64,000 nucleotides of DNA from JALYGY01 sp963800975 (GTDB taxonomy: Bacteria > Actinomycetota > Rubrobacteria > Rubrobacterales > Rubrobacteraceae), in assembly GCA_963800975.1 (NCBI GenBank), contig CAWDDB010000012.1:248001-312000 (forward strand). Direction: 5' to 3'. Under the pieces are notes generated by a model. It saw nothing but the letters and a program-made list of their open reading frames with translations. It had not been told where the DNA came from and did not search any database. The translations under genes were made by a program, and so were the position numbers. How positions within the stretch are numbered: position 1 is the stretch's first letter; each line of letters begins with the position of its first letter. Below, in pieces: positions 1 to 7,378 of the stretch.

Positions 1-170
1 GCGACTCGGGTGGCCCCATGTTCGTGGGGACCTCCTTCGCGAACCGGCGCCAGATCGGCATTACCAGCTTCGGCCTGGGGTGCGGGGCGACCGGCTTCCC
101 GGGGGTCTACACCGAGGTCAACGCGGGTTCCATCCACGGCTTTATCCAGCGGTCGGCCGATCGCCGATAA
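1..170 (+). CDS. Trypsin-like serine protease, C-terminal end only
   Basis: Only the last 55 codons are in the window, read from base 3. They open with D-S-G-G-P, the block around the catalytic Ser of chymotrypsin-family (S1) proteases; bases 1-2 can complete the preceding Gly of GDSGGP. Then come I-T-S-F-G-L-G-C-G, equivalent to the substrate-pocket strand with its conserved Cys, and F-P-G-V-Y-T-E-V-N before the terminal helix, all in the expected order. The S1 family is usually secreted. The His and Asp of the triad lie upstream of the window. The gene converges on sbcC with about 176 bp between them. Confidence 0.85.
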   Translation, partial: DSGGPMFVGTSFANRRQIGITSFGLGCGATGFPGVYTEVNAGSIHGFIQRSADRR

Positions 171-239
171 CGCATCCGGGTGGAGGGTTCGCATCCGTGA
201 TGCGTTCGGGAGCCGGGAGGCGCTCGGCTGAAGGCTCGC

Positions 240-281
240 TTCGGGAGTAGGAAAACGCTCTTGAGACTCCCTACTCCCGAA
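240..281. terminator. 12-bp perfect inverted repeat between convergent genes
   Basis: TTCGGGAGTAGG at 240-251 is exactly complementary to CCTACTCCCGAA at 270-281, with an 18-nt loop. It sits between the convergent ends of the protease gene and sbcC, so a bidirectional terminator is the simplest reading. There is no clear T tract on either side. A related GTAGGAG/CTCCTAC palindrome lies inside sbcC near 2169-2212. Confidence 0.5.
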
Positions 282-346
282 CAACTAGAGACGGGAAGCG
301 ATCACCCGGATCCCGTATGAAGCGGTTTACGTAGGCCGTGGCTGAG

Positions 347-3262
347 CTACGGTTCCTGGCCCTGTAGTAGCTCCACCGGGGTAACGGCGTTCTGCTCGAC
401 GCGCCGGACGGTGCTCTTGCCGCTCTCGTCCTCTTCGAGCATCCAGACCTCGTCCACGAGGGCCGCCTCCTGCACCTCCGCGACGTGGGAGATGATGAAG
501 ATCTGGCCGAACGAGCGCTTGAGGCGCTCGAGGGCGAGGAGGACGTTGTTGCGGCGGTTCGCGTCCAGGCTGCCGAAGACCTCGTCCAGGATCAGGAACC
601 CGAGGGTGGCGCCGCCGCCGGAGGCGATGATCTTGGAGAGGCCGACCCGCGCCGCCAGGCTGGCCACGTCGGCCTCCCCGCCGGAGAACCGGTCTATGGG
701 GTAGGAGTCGTCGAAGCGGTCGAGCAGCCTTACGCGGTAGTTCTCGTCGAACTCTATGCGCTCGTAGCGGTTGTCGGTGAGCTCGCGTACCAGGGCCGAC
801 GCCTCGGCCTCGAGCATCGGCCGCGCCCGCGCCGTGAGGCTCTTGAAGAACAGGGTGAAGAGCGAGTCCATCTCGTCCATCCTGGCGGCCTCGGACGACC
901 TCCTGTTGGCGAGCTTGCGCTCTGCGTCCAGCCGTCCTAGCTCCGTGGTGGCGCGCTCGATGCGGTGGTCCGCGTCCTTCCAGGCGCCGCCGAGGTGTTC
1001 CCGCGAGTCCCGCAGCCGTTCCACCAGCTTCTCCGCCGCCGTCATCCTCTCGGTTGTGGCCTCGTAGGCCGCCTCGTCGAAGCCGAGGGCGGAGATCTCG
1101 CGCCTGCGCTCCGCCGCCGTCTCCCCGGCTTCCGCGCCTAGCCGGCGGGCCTCCCCGAGCGCCTCTTCCACCTGCGGCCGGGTCGCGAGGCGCCGCTCGA
1201 GCTCCGCGGCCCTGCCCCTCGATTCGTCGAGCAGCGCCTTCTCTCGCCGCTTGTCGCCGTGATGCCCCGGGTCGTACGAGACGCCCGCGAGCCCAGCCAG
1301 TTCCTCCGACAGGCCCGAGGCAAGCTCCGTCTTCTCGGCGTGCTCCCGGGCGAGGCTTGCCAGGGCCGGGCGGGCGTCGCGCAGGGATCGCAGGCGCTCG
1401 CAGCGGGCTCTGGCCTCGGCCAGGTCTTCCGCGGTCGGGGCCACGGAGCCGTCGAGTCGGACCTCGAGCTCGCGCCGGTGCGCCCGCGCCCGCTCCAGGA
1501 CCTGGAGCCTCTCCGTGGCGCGGTTCTCGGCGCGCAGGAGGGTCTCCCTCAGCTCGCGCCAGCGCGCGAGCTTCTCCGAAACGCCTCGTAGCTTCTTCTC
1601 TGTGCCGGCCGCGGCCTCGGAGAGCTTCTCGGCCTCCTCGGTCTCCCTGGCGGCCTGGCGCCTGAGGGAGGCTGCCTGGCGCCTGAGGGTGTCGGAGATC
1701 TCGCCCTGCTCCCCGCTCTCGAAACCCCTGTGGCAGGTGGGGCAGGCATCCTCCGCCCCGCTGTCTATCGCCTCGCGCGCCCTGTCCACGTTCTTCGCCT
1801 CGCGCTCGTTTGCGTTGGCCCGGCCCCGGTGCGTCGCGGAGATCTCCCTCAGCTTCTCCTCTTCCGCGCGCAGCTCGCGCTCCCATTTCTCCAGGTCCTC
1901 GCCGCCCGAGACGTCCTCCAGCTCATTCTCCGACCTCCGCGTCTCGGCCACCGCCTCCTCGTGCCGCTCCTCGGCCTCGCGCAGGTCCTTCTGCACGAGC
2001 CCGAAGTCCTCGTGCGTCGCCTGCAGCTCCCTCAACCTCTCGTGGCGTTCCTCCGCCCGCGAGAGCTCCCCGACGGCGCTTTCGAGCACGGCCGAGGCCC
2101 GCGCGAGCAGCTCCACCCCGTCCAGCTCGAAGAGAGCGTTCCACCCGGGCAGGATCTCCTCGCCCGAAGTAGGAGCTGCAACTGTAGATCCAGAATCAGA
2201 CGCAACTCCTACGTCGTCGCCGTCGAGGTCTTCCAGTTCTTCCGCCACCTCGGACTCTATGGCGGCGATCCTGGCCTGCGCCAGCCGCAGCTCGCGCCGC
2301 GCCAGGTCCCGCCTCTCCGCCCGCCGCTTGCTCTCCTCTAGCTTCTCCAGCTCGGACTCCAGATCGGGCAACCTCTCCAGCCCTGGCCCGAGGCGCGCGA
2401 GCTCCTCTTCAGCCTTCGCCAGCTCTTCGAGGTCCTTCCCGGCCTCCGCGGCCCGGTCCTCGGCGCGCCGCAACTCGGCCTCTGCTTCGCGAAGGGCACC
2501 GGTCAGGCGCGTGTGCTCGCGGTAGTCTGCGTCGGATCTGGAGCGGGCCTCGCGCGCTCCCTTCAGGTCGGCTTCCGCCTCATCGTACTCGCCGGAGACC
2601 TTCTCCAGCTCCTCCTCCAGCCGGCGGCACTCCGACCTAGCCTCCTCGAGCTCGCCCTGCAGCGCCCCGAGGTCGGCTTCGGCGAGCCTGGCCTCGATAA
2701 CGCGGGCCTCCGAACGCAGCTGGTTGCGGTCGTCGCGCAGGTGCCGCTGGGCCACCTCCACGCCGCTGATGCCGAGCATCTTGCTGATGCGGCGTACGCG
2801 GCTTATGCCGTCGTCGTGCGCGAAGAAGCGCAGCTCTTTCTGCTTGGCGTAGAACGTGGCCTCGAAGGTGGTGCGGTCCATCCGCAGCAGCTCTTCTTCG
2901 ACCCAACGGGTCACGTCTGCCGCGCCGGTGACGACGGTCTTGCCTGCCGCGTCAAGCGCCTCGGCGGTCGTGGCGTTGCTCTTCAGCTGCCGCCGTACGG
3001 TGTAGGGGCCGTTGCCGGTCGCGATGGTCGCCTCTACCACGGTGGCGTCTTTCGTCGAACCGCCGCTCCAGGGGATCGACTCGTTGGCGAAGCGCGGGCC
3101 GGCGCCCTTGGAGCCAAAAAAGGCCCAAAGTATCGTCTCGAAGAGGGTCGACTTGCCCGCCCCGTTGGACCCCACCACCCCGATCGCGCCCTCGGGCGGT
3201 AGGAGCTCGACGGGATCGCGCAGCTGCTTGTAGTTCTCTATGTAGAGCCGCTCCAGGTTCAG
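347..3262 (-). CDS. sbcC: SbcC/Rad50-type SMC-family ATPase
   Basis: DNA double-strand-break processing ATPase that partners SbcD (Mre11). With a CTG start at 3262 it has 971 residues. Walker A G-S-N-G-A-G-K-S-T is at 31-39. Long Glu/Arg-rich coiled coils flank a zinc hook C507-P-T-C510. The signature S-G-G-E lies near 858 and Walker B L-I-L-D-E near 890. The first GTG (3178) would leave out the conserved beta strand before Walker A. A start at CTG 3262 overlaps the sbcD stop in a CTGA junction and has AGGGGG six bases upstream. A low-GC palindromic insert lies in the coiled-coil part at about 2168-2214. Confidence 0.93.
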   Translation of the reverse strand: MNLERLYIENYKQLRDPVELLPPEGAIGVVGSNGAGKSTLFETILWAFFGSKGAGPRFANESIPWSGGSTKDATVVEATIATGNGPYTVRRQLKSNATTAEALDAAGKTVVTGAADVTRWVEEELLRMDRTTFEATFYAKQKELRFFAHDDGISRVRRISKMLGISGVEVAQRHLRDDRNQLRSEARVIEARLAEADLGALQGELEEARSECRRLEEELEKVSGEYDEAEADLKGAREARSRSDADYREHTRLTGALREAEAELRRAEDRAAEAGKDLEELAKAEEELARLGPGLERLPDLESELEKLEESKRRAERRDLARRELRLAQARIAAIESEVAEELEDLDGDDVGVASDSGSTVAAPTSGEEILPGWNALFELDGVELLARASAVLESAVGELSRAEERHERLRELQATHEDFGLVQKDLREAEERHEEAVAETRRSENELEDVSGGEDLEKWERELRAEEEKLREISATHRGRANANEREAKNVDRAREAIDSGAEDACPTCHRGFESGEQGEISDTLRRQAASLRRQAARETEEAEKLSEAAAGTEKKLRGVSEKLARWRELRETLLRAENRATERLQVLERARAHRRELEVRLDGSVAPTAEDLAEARARCERLRSLRDARPALASLAREHAEKTELASGLSEELAGLAGVSYDPGHHGDKRREKALLDESRGRAAELERRLATRPQVEEALGEARRLGAEAGETAAERRREISALGFDEAAYEATTERMTAAEKLVERLRDSREHLGGAWKDADHRIERATTELGRLDAERKLANRRSSEAARMDEMDSLFTLFFKSLTARARPMLEAEASALVRELTDNRYERIEFDENYRVRLLDRFDDSYPIDRFSGGEADVASLAARVGLSKIIASGGGATLGFLILDEVFGSLDANRRNNVLLALERLKRSFGQIFIISHVAEVQEAALVDEVWMLEEDESGKSTVRRVEQNAVTPVELLQGQEP
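2168..2214. repeat. Short palindromic element inserted in frame in sbcC
   Basis: GTAGGAGCTGC (2169-2179) faces GCAACTCCTAC (2202-2212), an 11-bp inverted repeat with one mismatch around a 22-nt spacer. The tract is about 45% GC inside a gene near 70% GC. It keeps the sbcC frame and encodes a Ser/Thr/Ala/Val-rich stretch that breaks the charged coiled-coil pattern. It resembles a small palindromic element that tolerates insertion into coding sequence. Other copies in the genome were not tested. Confidence 0.45.
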
Positions 3263-4416
3263 GAGACGCCCCCTGGCTCCTCGCTCGCGGCGCGTGCCAG
3301 GTAGCCGCGACCCTTCTCCAGGAACTCCTCGGCGAACGCCTTCTCCAGCTCCCCGCTCTCCCTGCGGCCCTTCACGAATCGCGCGAACTCATCCTGCAAG
3401 GGACCGAAGACGGCCGTGGCGGATCCGTCGCCCATCGCCTCGGGGCTCTCCTCGGCGTGGATCTCCAGGCTGAAGTTCAGGCAGCGGCGTTGCAGGTCCC
3501 GCAGGAGATCGCGGTCCACCCCGCTGGCCACCCCGCGCCTCACGTCGTACGCCCTGAGGCGCACGATCGCGCCGTCCAGATCGGCGTGCTCCGTGAGATT
3601 CCTGACCTCCTCGCTCAACTCCCCGGCGTCGAGGTTCCGGGCCCGGATAAACGGGAGGTCCAGCATCGGCCGGGTCTCGATCGGCACGTGCTCCACCGAG
3701 ACCTCGCCGCCGTCGAACTCGACGATCGCGAACCCCGGCTCGGACGCGACCTCGCCGAAGCTGAACCGCTCGGTGGCGCCCGAGTAGTAGGAGTTCTCCT
3801 TGTGCTCGTGGAACTCGTGGTAGTGGCCGAGCGCGATGTAATCGAAGGCGCCCTCCAGCATCCCGGAGTGCAAATTGGCCTCGCCCATCTCGTGCTGGCG
3901 CGCCTCCAGGTTGGGGACGAGCCCGTGGGTCACCAGGATGTTGATGTCCGCGGCGCTTTCCGGCGTGACGGCCCCGGCCGTGGCCACGGCCCCGTGTGGC
4001 ACCAGCGTGACGCCGACGGTGGCGTCCCCGATCTGTATGGGGTGGTAGTCGATCTCGAACCCGTGGGCCGAGTAGGCGTTCACCAGGTTCGAGTACTCCA
4101 GCGCGGCCGTCGTGGTGCGTAGCCGCGGCGTCTCGTGGTTCCCGGCCGCGACCAGGTACGGGATGTCCGCGCGGGCCGTGATCCGGGCCGTCTGCTTCAG
4201 GAAGCCGATGATCACGTGCGTCGCCGGCCTGACCGAGTCGAAGACGTCGCCGGAGTGGATCACCAGATCCACGTCCCGCTCCAGAATAGCGTCGACCGCC
4301 TTCGTGTATGCCTCCTGCACGTCGACCTCGCGCTGGTTTCTTCCCGACTCGGGGTGCAGCCTCGCGTACCGCGTGTACCCCAGGTGCGTATCCGAGATGT
4401 GCGCTACGCGTACGAT
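3259..4416 (-). CDS. sbcD: SbcD/Mre11-type exonuclease subunit
   Basis: Metallophosphoesterase nuclease of the SbcCD (Mre11-Rad50) complex, acting on DNA ends. The metal-binding blocks are in order: H-I-S-D-T-H-L-G at the N-terminus, G-D-V-F-D, G-N-H-E, V-T-H-G and G-H-Y-H. The frame is open only back to a TAG at 4438-4440. Between that stop and the first Asp block there is no ATG, GTG or TTG. The best placed codon is ATC at 4416 (385 aa), with GAGGA upstream. The first ordinary start, GTG 4320, would delete the catalytic DTH motif. It overlaps sbcC by 4 bp, so the two genes are translationally coupled. Confidence 0.85.
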   Translation of the reverse strand: MVRVAHISDTHLGYTRYARLHPESGRNQREVDVQEAYTKAVDAILERDVDLVIHSGDVFDSVRPATHVIIGFLKQTARITARADIPYLVAAGNHETPRLRTTTAALEYSNLVNAYSAHGFEIDYHPIQIGDATVGVTLVPHGAVATAGAVTPESAADINILVTHGLVPNLEARQHEMGEANLHSGMLEGAFDYIALGHYHEFHEHKENSYYSGATERFSFGEVASEPGFAIVEFDGGEVSVEHVPIETRPMLDLPFIRARNLDAGELSEEVRNLTEHADLDGAIVRLRAYDVRRGVASGVDRDLLRDLQRRCLNFSLEIHAEESPEAMGDGSATAVFGPLQDEFARFVKGRRESGELEKAFAEEFLEKGRGYLARAASEEPGGVS

Positions 4417-4484
4417 GGTCCTGAAATCCTCACTGCTCTAGATCGGGGCTATCTGACATGCCTATTGTACTCGGCACCTGGTCG

Positions 4485-4958
4485 CTATCTGTAAACCACG
4501 CGGAAGCGCTCGCACACAAGCGGCATGTCTCCCGTCGGTTCCTTGCCTACGTTCGGTAGCGCGCGCGAGAAGAAGCGCCAGTGCGCCTCCCGCCAGTACT
4601 CTAGCGAACGGTCTCCCTCTCCCTCTTCGTGGGCGAATCGGGCGTCGACCTCGTCGTAAGGCCGCACCGCAACCTCGGTCGTCTCGACGATGCAAAGTGG
4701 GTCTCCGTTCCCGCCCAGGACGATGGTCTTTTCGCCCGTCTCGGGTAAAGGTTCGCCTTCGGCTTCGTACTCCCAGAGCGCCGAGCAGGTCGCCGTCTTG
4801 GTCCCGTCCGAGATCAACGCGCCGAGCTTGTCCGCCATCTCTGGGGAGTCGCCCCAACCTTCCGCCAGGTAATCCTCATCGCGCACCGGCGAACCCGGCG
4901 GGAGCGTCTCCAGGTAGGTCCGCCAGTACGCCTCGATCCGGTTATCGTCCATAGCCAC
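4485..4958 (-). CDS. ASCH-domain protein
   Basis: 157 residues. The ASCH fold (PUA-related, predicted RNA- or nucleotide-binding) is suggested by the central D-G-T-K-T-A-T segment, the following L-W-E-Y-E-A-E-G-E-P-L-P-E and V-V/I-E-T-T-E-V blocks, and the late W-R-E-A-H-W-R-F-F run. This matches the family's usual size of 130-160 aa. The ATG start lies next to AGGTGG. It stands alone between sbcD and the serine hydrolase. The cellular role is unknown; ASCH proteins are proposed to act in RNA metabolism, and some members hydrolyse modified cytidines. Confidence 0.75.
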   Translation of the reverse strand: MAMDDNRIEAYWRTYLETLPPGSPVRDEDYLAEGWGDSPEMADKLGALISDGTKTATCSALWEYEAEGEPLPETGEKTIVLGGNGDPLCIVETTEVAVRPYDEVDARFAHEEGEGDRSLEYWREAHWRFFSRALPNVGKEPTGDMPLVCERFRVVYR

Positions 4959-5112
4959 CTTCCAACGCTTGGTTCGAGCTACGCCCGACGAAGCGGGCCT
5001 TCATGGTTGACGCGTGAGCCGATTCAGGGTGCAAGGAGGCGGGTAGCTGCTTGACGATGCTCCACCTCTTCCGCGCCTGCATCACCTTCGGGCAGCTTGC
5101 CGGGATAGCCCC

Positions 5113-6957
5113 TTAGTTTCGGCTAACGGCCCAACCTCGCGGTTGCCAGAGGGCCGCGTCCCGAGGGCGGGCGTCGTCGAACAGGATGCCTTGCGGACCC
5201 GTCACCCGGACGTGATCCACGTACACGCCCCTGCCGTTTCCCTTCTTGAGGTTGTCTGTGGTGCCGGTGGTGTGGTAGCTGAGGCGCAAGGTGACCTGTC
5301 CCGCGTACGGGCTCAGGTCGAAATCGGCGTCCAGCCACTTGCGACCGGAGAAGCCTGTGAAGCGGCCATCGGAGCTTTCGCCATCGACGGTTCCCCTCGG
5401 AGATTCCCAGCTCGCCCCTTCATCCGCTGAGACTTCGACGGTCGCGAAGTCGACAACCGGATGGGTGTCGTACCAGAGTTCGAACTGGAGGTTCTTCTGA
5501 CCTTCCGGCAGGGTTAGCGACACGTCGAGCGTCTTGACTATGCCACCGCCGAAGCCGGAGAACCAGGCCGTCTTGCCGGTGGCGGGTTTGACGGCGACGG
5601 CGCGGGCTACGTCGCGGGCGAAGGCGCGCCGATAGGGGAGGATGGTCCCCCAGTCGCGACTTGGATGGACCCGGTTCGTCAGGAGAATGGCGAACGAGCG
5701 GTCGAAGGGGTTCAAGACTATGCAGGTGCCGGTAAAGCCGGTGTGCCCGGCGGCGAACGGGGTCGCCATCGCGTCCATGTACCAGTGCTGGTACAGCTCG
5801 AAGCCCAGGCTGTGATCTTTGCCGGGGAAGCGCGCGTTGTAGTTCGTAAGGAGCAAGTCCTGGACGGACTCGGAGGACAAGATGCGGGCAGTACCATACC
5901 GGCCGCCGTTCAGGATGGTCTGGGCGAGGATGGCGAGGTCGTACGCGGTGCTGAAGACCCCGGCGTGTCCGGCGACGCCGTTCAGTCCGTAGGAGTTCTC
6001 GTCGTGGACGCTGCCCCGTACCATGCCGCGGTTCGTCCACGGCTGATACTCCGTTGCGGCTATACGGTCAAGCTCTGCTTCCGGCGGGTTGTAGCCGGTG
6101 TCGTTCATGCGCAGCGGTCTGGTTATGTTCGCGGCCACGAAGCGGTTCAGTGGCTGGGATGAGAGCTCTTCGACGATCTTGGCCAGCGTAATCAGGTTGA
6201 GGTCGCTGTACGCGTAGGCCGTGCCCGGCGGGTTGTCCAGTCCCAGCGAGTACACGGCGAGGATGCGCTTCTCCGGTGTCTGGTAGCGGTACCAGAGCGG
6301 GACCCAGGGCACGAACCCCGACGTGTGGGTCATCAGATGTCGGACGGTGACGCGTTGCTTGCCGTTCACGCCGAACTCGGGGATGTAGTCGGCGACCGGA
6401 GCCTCCACGTCCAGTAGCCCTCGCTCGATGAGCTGCACCGCGGCGATGGCGGTGAAGAGCTTGGACATCGAGGCGATGTCGAAGATCGTATCTTTTCGCA
6501 TCGACACCCACTCATCTTCCGGGAGCAGGGTAGGCTCGGAGTCCGCGTACTTGAGGGCGTAACCGTACGCTTTGTGGTGGGCGATCACGCCGTTGCGGCC
6601 GGCCAGCGCCACGGCACCCGGGTAGTGGTGCGGGTTTTCGTCAGACGGCTGCATGCCGCCCTCTACGTCATCGTCTATGGTTTCGACGTACTCCGGAAGT
6701 AGCCCGGCCTCCTTCGGCGTGCCGTAGCGCAGGGTCTTGCGAGGACCGGCGGCGGGCGGGGCTGGTGGCCTGGTGCCGGGCGGGCCGGAACGCGGTACGG
6801 GTTCTGCCAGGAGTCCACTTTCGATGGATGGACCAGGACCTCTCGTCATAGGGGATCTGGCGTGCGTGGGAGCCAGCGGCACGCCAGCCCCGATCAGACC
6901 TGCGGCGGCGCCGGCGAGGATGAACTCTCGTCTGCTGGCAAGTCGACGTCCGGCCAC
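5113..6957 (-). CDS. Tat-exported beta-lactamase-fold serine hydrolase
   Basis: 614 residues. The N-terminus S-R-R-E-F-I-L-A-G followed by a hydrophobic stretch is a twin-arginine signal. The class C beta-lactamase/DD-peptidase motifs follow: S-M-S-K (S-x-x-K nucleophile, near residue 162), Y-S-D-L-N (Y-x-N) and H-T-G-F-T-G in place of K-T-G. After about residue 430 comes a beta-sandwich region ending in V-Y-V-D-H-V-R-V and the W-Q-P-R-G-W tail, like the accessory domains of secreted hydrolases. It is probably a peptidoglycan- or ester-acting enzyme; resistance to beta-lactams cannot be inferred. It starts 3 bp after a 56-codon NamZ-like gene end. Confidence 0.85.
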   Translation of the reverse strand: MAGRRLASRREFILAGAAAGLIGAGVPLAPTHARSPMTRGPGPSIESGLLAEPVPRSGPPGTRPPAPPAAGPRKTLRYGTPKEAGLLPEYVETIDDDVEGGMQPSDENPHHYPGAVALAGRNGVIAHHKAYGYALKYADSEPTLLPEDEWVSMRKDTIFDIASMSKLFTAIAAVQLIERGLLDVEAPVADYIPEFGVNGKQRVTVRHLMTHTSGFVPWVPLWYRYQTPEKRILAVYSLGLDNPPGTAYAYSDLNLITLAKIVEELSSQPLNRFVAANITRPLRMNDTGYNPPEAELDRIAATEYQPWTNRGMVRGSVHDENSYGLNGVAGHAGVFSTAYDLAILAQTILNGGRYGTARILSSESVQDLLLTNYNARFPGKDHSLGFELYQHWYMDAMATPFAAGHTGFTGTCIVLNPFDRSFAILLTNRVHPSRDWGTILPYRRAFARDVARAVAVKPATGKTAWFSGFGGGIVKTLDVSLTLPEGQKNLQFELWYDTHPVVDFATVEVSADEGASWESPRGTVDGESSDGRFTGFSGRKWLDADFDLSPYAGQVTLRLSYHTTGTTDNLKKGNGRGVYVDHVRVTGPQGILFDDARPRDAALWQPRGWAVSRN

Positions 6958-6960
6958 GGC

Positions 6961-7131
6961 TCAACGACCCCGGTCGATGAGATAGCGGCTCCCGATAGCC
7001 CGGAACCGGGCCATCTCGTCCTGCCAGCCGACGATCGTTTCCTTCGAGCTTCCGCCAGCAACCACCGCCGCACGGAAGTCGTCCGAGCCGGTGGATCCAA
7101 CCAGATCACGAAGACGGTTTCTTGTCGTCAT
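6961..7131 (-). CDS. 56-codon remnant resembling the C-terminus of NamZ (DUF1343)
   Basis: A short frame with ATG at 7131, running into the serine hydrolase gene. Its middle and end (A-V-V-A-G-G-S-S-K-E-T-I, W-Q-D-E-M-A-R-F-R, S-R-Y-L-I) match the usual last helix of NamZ-type exo-N-acetylmuramidases, which ends W-x-P-x-L-x-x-F-x-x-x-R-x-x-Y-L-L. Full NamZ proteins have about 400 residues and are often encoded beside beta-lactamase-fold or NagZ genes. This may therefore be the stub of a deleted namZ gene. It could also be a real small ORF, since a purine-rich stretch precedes the ATG. The family assignment is from memory of the pattern. Confidence 0.5.
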   Translation of the reverse strand: MTTRNRLRDLVGSTGSDDFRAAVVAGGSSKETIVGWQDEMARFRAIGSRYLIDRGR

Positions 7132-7378
7132 TCCCGTTCGCCCTTCTCATGCATGGTTATGTAACTCAGTACGTAATGTAACATGCGCCAATAGTACCTG
7201 CAAATATAGTTGCAAGCCGGCTGGTCGGATGGCGCGGCGATTTGCGATGCTCGGCTGTGTACATGGGCGGACAGACCTCTGGAGTTTGTCAATGACCAGC
7301 CCTGGCCTGTGTGACCTCGCCTTCTGGGATTGTCCCGGCCTCCGCGAAGTCGGTCGCGGTCGTGCGGGTCTGTTCTCG

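Noticed and set aside
327..1886. A 519-residue open frame opposite in phase to sbcC
   Set aside because: Arg/Gly/Ala-rich composition typical of a shadow frame in GC-rich DNA. The overlapping sbcC frame has all expected motifs.
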